Below are positions 33,231 to 43,014 of a stretch of 64,000 nt of DNA, one piece after another (positions within the stretch are counted from its first letter, which is position 1; the number at the start of each line of letters is the position of its first letter). Source of the stretch: Ichthyophis bannanicus (lineage: Eukaryota > Chordata > Amphibia > Gymnophiona > Ichthyophiidae); NCBI GenBank assembly GCA_033557465.1, contig CM066031.1, forward strand, positions 1,232,661,312 to 1,232,725,311, read 5' to 3'. The notes under the pieces are model-generated. The model was not told where the DNA came from and ran no database searches. It saw only the letters and a list, made by a program, of their open reading frames with translations. Position numbers and translations under genes: made by a program.

Positions 33231-34310
33231 ATAGTGTATTGGGATTTTCAAAAGCATTTGAAAAGGCCCCTCATGAGATACTCTTGCAGAAATTAAAAAG
33301 CCGTGGGATGGGAGGAAGTCTACAATTGTGGATCAGAAACTGATTGAAAGATAGAAAATAGAAAGTAGGGCTAAATTGCCAATTTTCTCAATGGAGAAAG
33401 GTGACTAATGGAGTATCCTAATGATCTATGGTGGACCCACTGCTTTTTAATATATTTATAAATGACCTAGAAATAGGAATAACGAGTGAGGGGATCAAAA
33501 TTTCAAATTAGATCAAATTATTCAAAGTTGTTAAAACATAAAAGGATTGTAAAAATTTGCAAGAGGACCTTGCTAAATTGGGAGACTGGGCATCCAAATG
33601 GCAGATGACATTTAATGTGGACAAGTAGAAAGTTATGCACTTAGGGAAGAAAAACCTAAACAAGAGTTATGCGATGCAAGGTTCCACATTAGGAAATGAC
33701 ATCCAGGAAAAGGATCTAGGCGTCATTGTGGATAATACATTGAAACCCTCTGCCCAGTATCCAGCAATGGCCAAGAAAGCAAATAGTATGTTGGGAATCA
33801 TAAAGAAAGAAATAGAGAATAAAATGAAGGATATTATAATGCCTCTGTATCCTCCATAGTGCGACCATACTTTGAATATGTTGTGCAATTCTGGTCACCA
33901 CAGACATAGCAGAATTAGAAAAGGTACAGAAGAGCGACAAAAATGGTAAAGGGGATGGAAGGATATCCCTATGAGGAAAGGCTTAAAAGGTTAGGGCTCT
34001 TTAACTTGGAAAAGAGACAGCTGAGGTGAGATATGATAGATGTCTATAAAATAATGAATGGAGTAGAACGGGCAAATGTAGATCAGTTGTTTACTTCTTC
34101 AAAAAGTAGAAAGACTAGCGGACATGCAATGAAGCTACAATGTAACCCATTTAAGATTAATTGAAGAAAATATTTTTTCATTCAACGCGTAATCAAACTC
34201 TGGAATTTGTTACCAGAGTATGTAGTAAAAGCTGTTAGTGTTTCTGGATTTAAAAGAGGTTTAGCCAAGTTCCTGGAGGAAAAGTCCATAAACCATTATT
34301 ATAGAGGACA
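33231..34310 (+). pseudogene. CR1 RT remnant (degraded)
   Basis: Contains blocks for RT motif A through the C-terminus. One short open piece (33635-33859) reads MHLGKKNLNKSYAMQGSTLG and KEIENKMKDIIMPLY. Stops throughout; the FADD region near 33500 is degraded. Confidence 0.75.
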
Positions 34311-34707
34311 ATAGAAGTGCACTGCATATCAATCAGACATGCAGCATGGAATCTGGAAACCTTGTGCAAACCTGACAGGTTGGAAACAGGATACTGGGCT
34401 TGATGGACCCTTGGTCTGACCAAATATGGCATATCTTATGTTCTTATGTTCTTGAATCCAGGATGGGTATAAGGGTTACTTGGAGATTTATTGAATTTAG
34501 GTTGATGGCTCAAACAATTGTGTTTATTCTAGAAAGATTCAGAATACTATAACCCACTTAGCATAAAGATATTCCCATCACTATGTAGGTACAATGCAGT
34601 TTGTTGAAAGACTGCAGACCCTTGCAGCAAACTGCAGTCATCCATGTGTACCTTGATTTATATAGAACCACTTGCCAGTGGATCATAGTCTCTCAAATAT
34701 TGCCTGC

Positions 34708-34933
34708 AGACTATATAGCACTAAATGAGAGGTTAGATATGATTGGTATCTCAGAGACTTAGTGGAAGGAGGAAACCAATGGGACACTGTGATACCAGAG
34801 TACAAATTACATTGCAATGATAGAGTAGATCAATTTGGTGGAGGGGTTGTAGTTTATGTTAGAGAGGGCATTGAGTCACAAAGGATTAAAATTTTGCAGG
34901 AAACAAAATACACTGTAGAATCATTATGGATTT
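34708..34933 (+). pseudogene. CR1 endonuclease fragment, left of DIRS insertion
   Basis: Reads ALNERLDMIGISET, WDTVIPEYKLHCNDRVDQFG and GIESQRIKILQETKYTVESL, the N-terminal half of the CR1 endonuclease. It stops at ...cattatggattt, where the DIRS element begins, and CR1 text resumes at 40958. Confidence 0.8.
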
Positions 34934-35097
34934 AATGATAATTACACTTACCTGGTAATTGTAGTTCCTTTAGTGACGACAGTTCAGTCCTCTACCTCTG
35001 GGTTGTCAATCTCCTCCTGCAGCTAGGAGACTGGTATGTCAGAATGATGACATCACTGGATATAGCCTGCTGCACTCCCACTTGTATCCCAGTGTAA
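34934..35097. repeat. DIRS terminal inverted repeat (element 3' side)
   Basis: Outer 47 bases are unique to this end; the inner 117 match the other terminus exactly in inverse orientation. Confidence 0.9.
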
Positions 35098-35313
35098 ACT
35101 ATAACAAAGCAGACTCAAAGGAGCAACAAATAAGTAGCAAAACATGAAGACAACTGTATTATCAGTAAGTCCCCCCTGACAACAATCCTTCTTACCTCCT
35201 GCCCTGCCAAGGAAAAGGACACAAATAGAAGAAATGAAGAAATCTAGGCTCACCTGTAACACTCTTCTGTTCGGTACAAAGTGTAAAACCTGCGAGAAAC
35301 ATCCGGGCGGGAA

Positions 35314-35411
35314 GGAGGACTGAACTGTCGTCACTAAAGGAACTACAATTACCAGGTAAGTGTAATTATCATTTCCTTAGCGTTCCTCCAGTTCAGTCCT
35401 CTACCTCTGGG
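35314..35411. repeat. DIRS internal complementary region
   Basis: 35314-35373 is the inverse of the left element end (…gtaagtgtaattatcatt), and 35374-35411 is the inverse of the right end (tccttagcgttcctccagtt...). The two ends meet near 35373. It can template joining of both ends into a circle and lies just after the recombinase stop. Confidence 0.92.
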
Positions 35412-35428
35412 AAGTACCAGAGCAGTAA

Positions 35429-36500
35429 TCAATGGGAGGGACCCTTCCAGCCGGCAGACAAAACAGCCGAGCCGAAACGAGCATCCGAAGCCGCAGCCAG
35501 ATCCAACCTGTAGTGTTTACTGAAGGTATGCAGGGACGACCAAGTCGCCGCCCTACAAATGTCCCCCGGAGGGACCAAACCATGTTCTGCCCAAGAGGAC
35601 GCCTGCGCACGGGTGGAATGCGCCCGCAGACCTGTAGGCACCACACGCCCCCGGAGCACATAAGCGGATGCAATCGCTTCCTTAAGCCAGCGGGCAATAG
35701 AAGCTTTAGCCGCCGCTTCGCCCCGACGAGTACCGCCGAAAAGCACAAACAAACGTTCTGACTTCCTGAACGACTCCGTAACCTGCAAATACTGACGCAA
35801 AGCCCTCTTCACGTCCAGCCGCCGAAGACCGCGATCCGCGGCATTGCCCCCCAAAGATCCTAAGACGGGCAATGAAACAACCTGATTTAGATGAAAAGGA
35901 GACACCACCTTCGGCAGAAAGGATGGAACCGGACGCAAGACCACCTTCTCCCTGGAAAAGGAAAGGAAGGGTTCACGGCACGACAACGCCTGCAGTTCGG
36001 AAACCCTCCGTGCGGAACAAATGGCCACCAAAAACACCGTTTTGAGCGTCAAATCTTTCACAGACGCTCGACGCAAAGGCTCAAAGGGGGACTCGGCCAG
36101 AGCCGTGAGCACAAGATTCAGATCCCACGGGGGAACGAACACTCTGCGTGCCGGCCGTACCCGAACGACCGCTTTCAGAAAACGACGCAGGTCGGGATGA
36201 GTTCCCAACGAGCGGCCATGGACTTTGCCGCGAAAACAGGACAAAGCTGCCAGCTGTACTCGTAAGGAGCCGGCCGCAAGCCCTTTGTCAAAACCGTCCT
36301 GTAGGAATTCCAAGATTGAAGGAATTGAAGCCGACCCTGGCCGAACCTGACGCTGGGAACACCAATCCTCAAAAATACGCCAGACCCGCACATACGCCAA
36401 GGACGTGGACTGCTTACGCGCCCTCAGTAAGGTCGCCACCACCGCAGATGAGTAGCCCTTTTTCAAGAGTTTAGCCCTCTCAATGGCCAAACCGTAAGCG
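35429..36500 (-). CDS. DIRS tyrosine recombinase
   Basis: It would integrate the circular DNA copy without duplicating target DNA. The frame is open from 38281 to 35429 (950 codons), but only about the last 350 codons look like protein: a SAM-like N-terminal part (RKQSTSLAYVRVWRIFEDWC), then catalytic SARRVSELQALS (first Arg, near residue 757), HSTRAQASSWA (His-x-x-Arg, near 894), a Trp in AATWSS, and FSKHYRLDL (Tyr, near 924). All catalytic positions are present. The upstream part overlaps the RT gene in another phase; overlapping frames are known in DIRS elements. The true start is unclear; my start marks where domain homology begins. Confidence 0.88.
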
Positions 36501-38592
36501 AGAACCGATCCACCTGAGGCATGAACAGGGGTCCTTGGAGCAACAGATCGGACCTGTCCGGGAGACGCCAAGGTTCCCCGTCCAACAGACGGACCATGTC
36601 CGCGTACCATGGACGCCTCGGCCAATCGGGAGCCACCAACAGGACCGGTCCCGCATGCGCCCCGATCTTCTGGACCACCCGGCCTATCAGAGCCCAGGGC
36701 GGGAAGACATACAGAAGGCCGGTCTCCGGCCACCGACGCAGCAAGGCGTCGATGCCCTCGGACATTCTTTCTCGACGTCTGCTGAAGAATCGGCCGACTT
36801 TCGCCGACTGAAAGGTCGCCATGAGATCCATAATCGGAGTTCCCCAGCGCCTGACGATCTGACGGAAAACCGCGGGATGCAGTTCCCACTCCCCGGCATC
36901 CACGTGCACTCTGCTGAGGAAGTCCGCGGTGGTATTGTCCTTGCCGGCTATGTGAGCTGCCGAAATCGCCGAGAGACGAAGCTCTACCCACGCGAAGAGC
37001 AGGGCGGCCTCTGTCTCCATTGCGGCACTCCCGGTGCCCCCCTGGCGATTGATGTAGGCCACCGTTGCCGAGTTGTCGGAGAGCACCCGCACGGCCTGGC
37101 CGCGCACCAAGGCCTCGAACGCCTGCAGGGCCCGAAACACCGCTCGAAGTTCCAAGCGATTGATCGCCCACGAGGACTCCAGAGGGGTCCAAAGTCCTTG
37201 CGCAAACTGACTCCCGCAGTGGGCCCCCCAGCCCAGCAGGCTGGCATCCGTCAGCAATGGCAACCACTCTGGCTGATCCAACGGCAAGCCCTCCGCCAGA
37301 GACGAGGGGCGCAGCCACCACTGAAGGGACCGCCGTACCGGGCCCGGGCAAGGGAGACGCTTGCTCAGCGAGTGCCTTTGATGCGACCAACGACGGAGCA
37401 GAGCCCTCTGGAGAGGTTGCATGTGAAACCTGGCCCAGGGCACCGCCTCTAGCGTCGCCGCCATGGTGCCCAACACTCGGAGATAATCCCAAGCCGAGGG
37501 AGCCGCTACCGACAGGAAGCGCCGCACCAGAATCCGCAACCCCTCGGCTCGCTTGGACGGCAGGAACACCTGTCCCTTGTACGTATCGAACCGAACTCCC
37601 AGGTATTCGAGAACCTGGGTGGGCTGCAACCGGCTCTTGTCCGGGTTGATCACCCAACCCAGTTCCTGCAAGAACCGCACCACCCTGTCCGTCACCCGGA
37701 GACTTTCCTCCGCGGCCTTGGCGCGAATCAACCAATCGTCGAGGTAAGGGTGCACCAGAATACCTTCTTTGCGCAACGCCGCTGCCACCACCACCATTAT
37801 TTTGGTGAAGGTCCGAGGCGCCGTCGCCAAGCCGAATGGTAAGGCCTGAAACTGGTAGTGACCCCAGGGGAGGGCAAACCGCAGAAAACGCTGGTGCACA
37901 TCGCGAATGGGAATGTGCAAGTACGCCTCCGAAAGGTCTAGGGACGTCAAGAACTCCCCGCGTCGCACCGCTACGATGACCGACCGCAACGTTTCCATCC
38001 GAAAGTGCGGGACCCGCAAACAGCGGTTTACCCCCTTCAGATCGAGAATGGGACGCAATTGTCCGCCCTTTTTGGGCACCACGAAATAAATGGAATAGCG
38101 ACCCAAGCCGTACTCGGCCTCGGGAACCTCCACGACGGCTCCCAAACGAAGGAGCCTTTCCAGGGTTTCGCGAACGGCCGCCGCCTTCGCAGGACCCCGA
38201 CAAGGCGACATGACAAAGGCGTCTCGTACGGGCCGGGCCAACTCCAGCGCGTAACCGTGCTGAATGATTTCTAGCACCCACTGATCTGAGGTGATGAGGG
38301 TCCAGGCGGACAGAAATTCCCGAAGCCGACCGCCAATGGGAGGCTCCACCGCTGGGACCCGCCTCGCTTCATTGGGTCTTACGGGCAGAAGCCGCCGGGA
38401 GGGAGGAGAAACCTCTACTAGCTCCCCGAAACCCCCGAAAGCCCTGACCCCGAGAGGGAAACCTCCCTCTCTGGAAACCCCCAGGCCGGGTAGAACGAAA
38501 TCTTCTGAAGTCCCGAAAGGGACCCCGAGGCCCCTGGGCAGACTTGGCCTGTTTGGGTTTGTCCTCGGGCAAACGGCCCGCTTTAGATTCAC
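36463..38592 (-). CDS. DIRS RT, RNase H and methyltransferase-like protein
   Basis: An intact 709-codon frame. RT has GGQLRPILDLKGVNRCL, SLDLSEAYLHIPI, LPFGLATAPRTFTKI and PYLDDWLI (catalytic YLDD, near residue 282). RNase H follows at about 445-560 (LTDASLLGWG, RLELRAVFRAL, VLSDNSATVAYINR, DNTTADFLSR). The C-terminal part (about 575-690) has DLMATFQSAKVGRFF, YVFPPWALIGRVV and LLVAPDWPRRPWY, the DIRS domain related to phage DNA adenine methylases, with FPPW in place of a catalytic DPPY-type motif. The start overlaps the end of the gag-like frame by about 224 bases. No stops, so probably functional. Confidence 0.9.
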   Translation of the reverse strand: MNLKRAVCPRTNPNRPSLPRGLGVPFGTSEDFVLPGLGVSREGGFPLGVRAFGGFGELVEVSPPSRRLLPVRPNEARRVPAVEPPIGGRLREFLSAWTLITSDQWVLEIIQHGYALELARPVRDAFVMSPCRGPAKAAAVRETLERLLRLGAVVEVPEAEYGLGRYSIYFVVPKKGGQLRPILDLKGVNRCLRVPHFRMETLRSVIVAVRRGEFLTSLDLSEAYLHIPIRDVHQRFLRFALPWGHYQFQALPFGLATAPRTFTKIMVVVAAALRKEGILVHPYLDDWLIRAKAAEESLRVTDRVVRFLQELGWVINPDKSRLQPTQVLEYLGVRFDTYKGQVFLPSKRAEGLRILVRRFLSVAAPSAWDYLRVLGTMAATLEAVPWARFHMQPLQRALLRRWSHQRHSLSKRLPCPGPVRRSLQWWLRPSSLAEGLPLDQPEWLPLLTDASLLGWGAHCGSQFAQGLWTPLESSWAINRLELRAVFRALQAFEALVRGQAVRVLSDNSATVAYINRQGGTGSAAMETEAALLFAWVELRLSAISAAHIAGKDNTTADFLSRVHVDAGEWELHPAVFRQIVRRWGTPIMDLMATFQSAKVGRFFSRRRERMSEGIDALLRRWPETGLLYVFPPWALIGRVVQKIGAHAGPVLLVAPDWPRRPWYADMVRLLDGEPWRLPDRSDLLLQGPLFMPQVDRFSLTVWPLRGLNS

Positions 38593-39847
38593 CTAGGTCC
38601 TTCACCAACTTCTCCAAATCCTCCCCAAACAGTAACCCCCCCTTAAAGGGAAGTTTACTGAGGCGGGATTTCGAAGGACCGTCCGCGGCCCAATTCCGCA
38701 GCCACAAGGAGCGACGGGCCGCTATCACAGAAGCCGTGCTGTTGGCCAACGCTCGAATTAAGTCATAATGCACATCCGCCAGGTAGGCTGCACCTGATTC
38801 CATCCGGTCGAGCTCTTTCACCTCCTCGAGGTCCATGTGCGGGGATTGGCGTAGCCGTTGGGCCCAGCGCAAGCACGCCCGGGCAACCCAGGCCCCGCAG
38901 ATGGAGGCTTGAAGCGATAGGGAATCCGCCTCAAACACCTGCTTGAGCAGACCGTCAATCTTACGGTCCTGAGGATCCTTTAAGGCCGCACTTCCCTCTA
39001 CGGGAATGGTGGTCTTTTTAGTAACAGCCGAAACCACGGCGTCTAGACGCGGGGCTCGGAATCGGTCTTTAGCGGTTTCAGCCAAAGGATATAACCGGCC
39101 CATAGCACGAATGCCCCGGAGCCCCGCCTCCGGTTTATCCCATTCATCCTGAATCATCCGCTCGACTACTCGGTGCAGCGGAAAGACCACCTGAGTCTGA
39201 CGAACCGCTTGAATGACTGGGTCCTCTAAATCGTCCTCCACCGCTGCCGGCGGAGCCAAGTGTAACATCTGCAAGGTTTCCGATATTAAGGCAGCCAACT
39301 CCTCTCTGCGGAACAGGCGAATAAGCTTGGCTTGCTCTTCGGGCTCCGGGATCTCTCCTTCTTCCAGATCCTGTGAGCTCTCCTCAGGATCCCATTCCGG
39401 ATCCGGGGTCTCCAGCCAGGAACTCTCCAGCGTATCAGCCAGCCGTGCCCGTTTTGACGCTGGCTGTTCCGTGACCGCCGCACCTTCCGCTACCAACTGC
39501 GGAGGTTGAGACGCCGGCGAAGCCTGTCTCTCGCCCTGCTGACACAGGCAAAAAGCCTGATGCAAAAGAAGTACAAACTCCGGACTGAAACCACTGAGAC
39601 CTGGCGGCTGAGGTTGCAAGGGTTCACCGGAGGGCCCCGGCAGCGATCCTAAATCAGGCTCTTGCTCAGCGAGCCGCGGTGAGGTAGCGCCCGCCCCTGC
39701 GGGCGCCGCCTGCACCTCCGGAGACTCTTGGGCGGCCATCTGCAGCTCCACCTCTGAAGAGAGAGCCGTACAGCCCTTACACACCCCGGTGTCCGTGATC
39801 GTGCCCCTTCTGGAACCACACACCAGGCACCGAGGCCGGGAAGCCAT
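38369..39847 (-). CDS. DIRS gag-like protein
   Basis: A 492-codon intact frame. The N-terminus has two Cys pairs (C7-x2-C10 and C23-x2-C26; CLVCGSRRG...VCKGC), a small zinc-binding module. The middle is acidic and helical (EEGEIPEPEEQAKLIRLFRR). The C-terminus is Arg/Gly-rich with repeated GRF, RGQGF and RGFRG, likely RNA-binding. Position 5' of RT and composition match gag-like ORF1 of vertebrate DIRS elements. The ATG at 39847 follows a leader with A-rich tracts. The start codon is the first Met and gives the Cys module at the N-terminus. Confidence 0.85.
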   Translation of the reverse strand: MASRPRCLVCGSRRGTITDTGVCKGCTALSSEVELQMAAQESPEVQAAPAGAGATSPRLAEQEPDLGSLPGPSGEPLQPQPPGLSGFSPEFVLLLHQAFCLCQQGERQASPASQPPQLVAEGAAVTEQPASKRARLADTLESSWLETPDPEWDPEESSQDLEEGEIPEPEEQAKLIRLFRREELAALISETLQMLHLAPPAAVEDDLEDPVIQAVRQTQVVFPLHRVVERMIQDEWDKPEAGLRGIRAMGRLYPLAETAKDRFRAPRLDAVVSAVTKKTTIPVEGSAALKDPQDRKIDGLLKQVFEADSLSLQASICGAWVARACLRWAQRLRQSPHMDLEEVKELDRMESGAAYLADVHYDLIRALANSTASVIAARRSLWLRNWAADGPSKSRLSKLPFKGGLLFGEDLEKLVKDLGESKAGRLPEDKPKQAKSAQGPRGPFRDFRRFRSTRPGGFQRGRFPSRGQGFRGFRGASRGFSSLPAASARKTQ

Positions 39848-40663
39848 CAGGAGACACCCAGCACCCTTAAGGACTGATGCCCAGGTGGTATAGTACAGTG
39901 GGCTTTTCTGTACAGGTTTGTCTCCTTCCTTGGGCTTTGAGTTTGTTTTCTTTTTTTTTTTTTTTTTTTTTCAGATAGTTTATTGAGCTGGGGCAGAAGG
40001 GTAGCTAGCCCCCCAAGAAAAAGAAAAACCCCGCAGCCCCCCTTCCACCCCAGGAACACCCAGGGCCGACAGAAGAGGCTGAAGAAATAACCAAACAAAA
40101 TAGGCCTCCCAAAAGAAAAGAAACAAAGCAATCAACAAAGAAATATAAAGAAATATAAAGAAAGCTAACTAATCAAATCAAAAACGCAGCAGTGTCCCGT
40201 TAGAAAAAACGACAACCGATGCTCGTACACGCGGCTGCAGCGCGGCACACAAAATGGCCGCCGCGACTGCAAGCCGTGCAGGAAAAAGGCGCCAAAACAC
40301 TGCGGGCGTTCTTAGACCCCCGAAACAGCGCGGCAGGGATGAAAAGAGCAGACGGATGCCGGCGGAACACTTACCGGTCCTGTCTGTCACCCCTCGATCG
40401 CTGCGGAGAGCGTCTCCAACCCCGGGCCCTGAGACAAGCGAGGTCAGCCAACACCCGACCAGCCTCTCACAGAGGCATAGCTGTGCGGAGCTACCGGCGG
40501 TTAAGAAGGGCTCACCTCCGTAAGGTCCGGGAGGTGAGACCTCTGGGCCAAGCGGGGGGAGGGAGGGAAACTCGAGCCTGAGCCAAAAACCCCCCTCCAG
40601 GAAGAAACCCCCAGGACTGACACAGGCAGGGATCAAGAAGGGTATCTTCCTCTTCACTGATTT

Positions 40664-40694
<31 letters not shown>

Positions 40695-40824
40695 AAAGAG
40701 ATACCGTCCAAATAAATATCAACCCACTTAACTATCCTGACAGAAAAAGTACATGCTCCTTATCCACTCCTCCATAGAGCCTCTCCCTAAGGCTCGTCAA
40801 CACCTCCTGCTGCAAGGAGACTGG
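39848..40824 (-). other. DIRS leader region
   Basis: Non-coding leader between the terminal repeat and gag-like ORF1. Two long T runs on the plus strand (39951-39972; 40672-40694), so A runs in the element sense, bracket a GC-rich middle. No open frame of the expected family. Confidence 0.6.
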
Positions 40825-40957
40825 TTACACTGGGATACAAGTGGGAGTGCAGCAGGCTATATCCAGTGATGTCATCATTCTGACATACCAGTCTCCTAGC
40901 TGCAGGAGGAGATTGACAACCCAGAGGTAGAGGACTGAACTGGAGGAACGCTAAGGA
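40825..40957. repeat. DIRS terminal inverted repeat (element 5' side)
   Basis: 40825-40941 is identical to the inverse complement of 34981-35097. The last 16 bases (ggaggaacgctaagga...) are specific to this end and found inverted in the internal complementary region. Confidence 0.92.
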
Positions 40958-43014
40958 AAATTCCATGTAAAAAGGGAAAGACAATGGCAGTGGGGGTATA
41001 CTACCGACTGCCTGGCCAGAATGAACAAATGGATGACAAAATGCTTAAAGAAATCAGGGAAGTTAACAAAAGTTACAACACAGTATTAATAATGGGTGAT
41101 TTAAATTACCCCGGTATTAACTGGGTCGTGTCATGGCAGGACATGCTAGGGAGATAAAGTTTCTAGATGAAATAAATGACTGCTTCTTGGAGCAGCAGGT
41201 TCATGAACTGACCAGAAGGGAAGCCATTTTGCACCTAGTCCTTAATGGAACACAAGATCTGATGCAAGAGATAATGGTGTTGGGGCCACTTGGCAATAGT
41301 GATCATAACATGATTGTGTTTGATTTAATAAATGGAGGAAGGATGGCAAGGAAATCCACAGTACTACCTTTTAACTTTCAAAAGGTACAATACAATGAGG
41401 AAAATAGTTAAGAAAAAACTAAAGGGAGCAGCTGCAACGGTTAAAGATTTACATCAAGCATGGATGTTGTTGAAAAATGCTTTCTTGGAAGCCCAAACCA
41501 GCTGTATTCTAGGCTTTAAAAAAAGTGGAAGAAAGTCCAAAAACCTGCCAGAAAATGGAAAAAGGAGCCAAATGATGAAAACTGGAAACAACATAAGCAC
41601 TGGCAAGTTAGATGCAAGGCAATGATAAGGCAGGCAAAGAGAGAATTTGAAAAAGCTTGCTGTGGAAGCAAAAAACACATAATAAAACCTTTTTCAAGTA
41701 CATTCGTAGAAAAAACATGTGAGAGAGTCAGTTGGCGCATTAGATGATAGAGGGGTAAAAGGGGCAGTAAGAGGGGACAAGGCCATAGTGGAGAGACTGA
41801 ATGAATTCTTTGCTTCAGTCTTTACTGAAGAAGATGTAGGGAAGTTACCCATGACTGAAATGGTATTAAAAGATGATGCACGGAAGAATTGAAAATAATA
41901 TCAATAAACCGGGAAGATGGATTACTTCTATTTGATCAACTAAAGAGCAGAAAAGCACCTGGACCAAATTGTATACATCCAAGTTGAAAGAACTGAAATA
42001 TGAGATTGCAGACCTACTATTAGTTATCTGTGAACTATCATTAAAATAATCTGTAATACCTGAAGACTGGTGAATGGCCAATGCAATGCCAATTTTTAAA
42101 AAGGGTTTCAGAGGTGATCTGGGAAACTACAGACCAGTGAACTTGATATCAGTACCGAGCAAAATGGTAGAAACCATTATAAAGAGCAAAATTACCAAAC
42201 ATGTTCTCCCATTAATCTATGACTATCTAAGTAGTCATGGTTTAATGGGAGAAAGCCAACATAGCTTTAGCTATGAAAAATGTACAAGCATTGTGGAACT
42301 TGTGTCTCTTGGGGAAACTGCTAGGTACATATGACCTAGATTGGCCACTGTTGGAAACAGAATACTGGGCTTGATGGACCTTGGTCTGACCCAGTATGGC
42401 ATATCTTATGTTCTTATGTTCTTAGCTAAGGAAGGTCTTGTCTTACTAATCTGTTATATGTTTTCGGAGGTGTGAATAAATAGGTAGACAAAGGTGAGCT
42501 GGTCGATATAGTGGATCTGGTTTTCAGAAAACCTTTGAGAAGGTCACTTATGAGAGACTCTTGGTGAAATTAAAAAGTCATAGGATAGGAGGCAGTGTTC
42601 TATTGTTGATCAGGAACTGGTTAAAGGATAGAAAGCAGAGGGTAGGGCTAAATGGCCAATTTTCCCAATGGAGAAAGGTGAATAGCGGTGTACCCCAGGG
42701 ATCTGTGCTGGGTCTGCTGCTTTTTGACATATTCATAAATGACCTGGAAAAGGGAATAACGAGTGAGGTTATCAATATGCACCTAGGGAAGAATAACCCA
42801 AACTATGGTTACAAGATGCAAGGTTCCACATTAGGAACCACCACCCAGGAAAAATATTTAGGCATCATTGTGGTTAAAACCCTCGGCCCAGTGTGCAGCT
42901 CGGCCAAGAGAGAAAATAGAATGCTAGGTATCATAAGGAAAGTAATGGAAAATAAAACAAAAGATATTATAATGCCTCTATATCGTTCCATGGTGAGACT
43001 GCACCGTGAATATT
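40958..43014 (+). pseudogene. CR1 endonuclease and RT, right of DIRS insertion (degraded)
   Basis: Resumes the CR1 copy cut at 34933: VGVYYRLPGQNEQMDD and IMGDLNYPGINW (endonuclease; near 40985-41125), LVLNGTQDLMQEIMVLGPLG and GNSDHNMIVFDL (41235-41330), then RT blocks (NYRPVNLISVPSKMVE near 42125; LDRKQRVGLNGQFS and SGVPQGSVLGLLLF near 42630-42730). A deletion near 42774 removes the FADD box and following text. Stops and frameshifts are frequent. The copy ends near 43014 inside the 'LHREYS' block, joined to another CR1 copy. Confidence 0.8.
42274..42421 (+). mobile_element. Short CR1 3'-end insertion with 7-bp TSD
   Basis: A 5'-truncated CR1 of about 148 bp, ending in the tgatggacc...tctgaccc motif and ttcttatgttc. 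It interrupts another CR1 at its RT 'SQHGFSYG' block. TSD ttagcta at 42267-42273 and 42422-42428. Confidence 0.75.

Larger units (their letters stand above)
32462..34452 (+). mobile_element. CR1 LINE, RT to 3' end, split by a 630-bp insertion
   Basis: Begins in the CR1 RT (SQHGFSQGKSCL... near 32500) and ends at the tgatggacc...tctgacc motif with ttcttatgttctt (34452). The 32601-33230 insert separates the 'KGEPVDI' block from 'VYWDFQKHLKRP', which is motif A of RT. The remainder has many stops and phase changes. Confidence 0.8.
34934..40957 (-). mobile_element. Structurally complete DIRS retrotransposon
   Basis: It is flanked by inverted terminal repeats whose shared 117 bases (34981-35097 and 40825-40941) are identical, with different outermost ends (aatgataattacacttacc on the left; inverse of cgctaaggaaa on the right). 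An internal complementary region (35314-35411) carries both outer ends inverted and joined, the hallmark of DIRS circular-intermediate replication. Three open frames on the minus strand encode gag-like, RT/RNase H/methyltransferase-like and tyrosine recombinase proteins. No TSD, as expected for recombinase integration. Identical arms and open frames suggest recent activity. Confidence 0.92.

Noticed and set aside
35053..35334. Minus-strand 93-codon frame at the DIRS 3' side
   Set aside because: It spans terminal repeat and internal complementary region; no domain, and explained by those structures.
35432..38596. Many plus-strand open frames (up to 305 codons) across the DIRS element
   Set aside because: They are antisense to the RT and recombinase genes, which carry clear motifs; the GC-rich sequence simply lacks stops.
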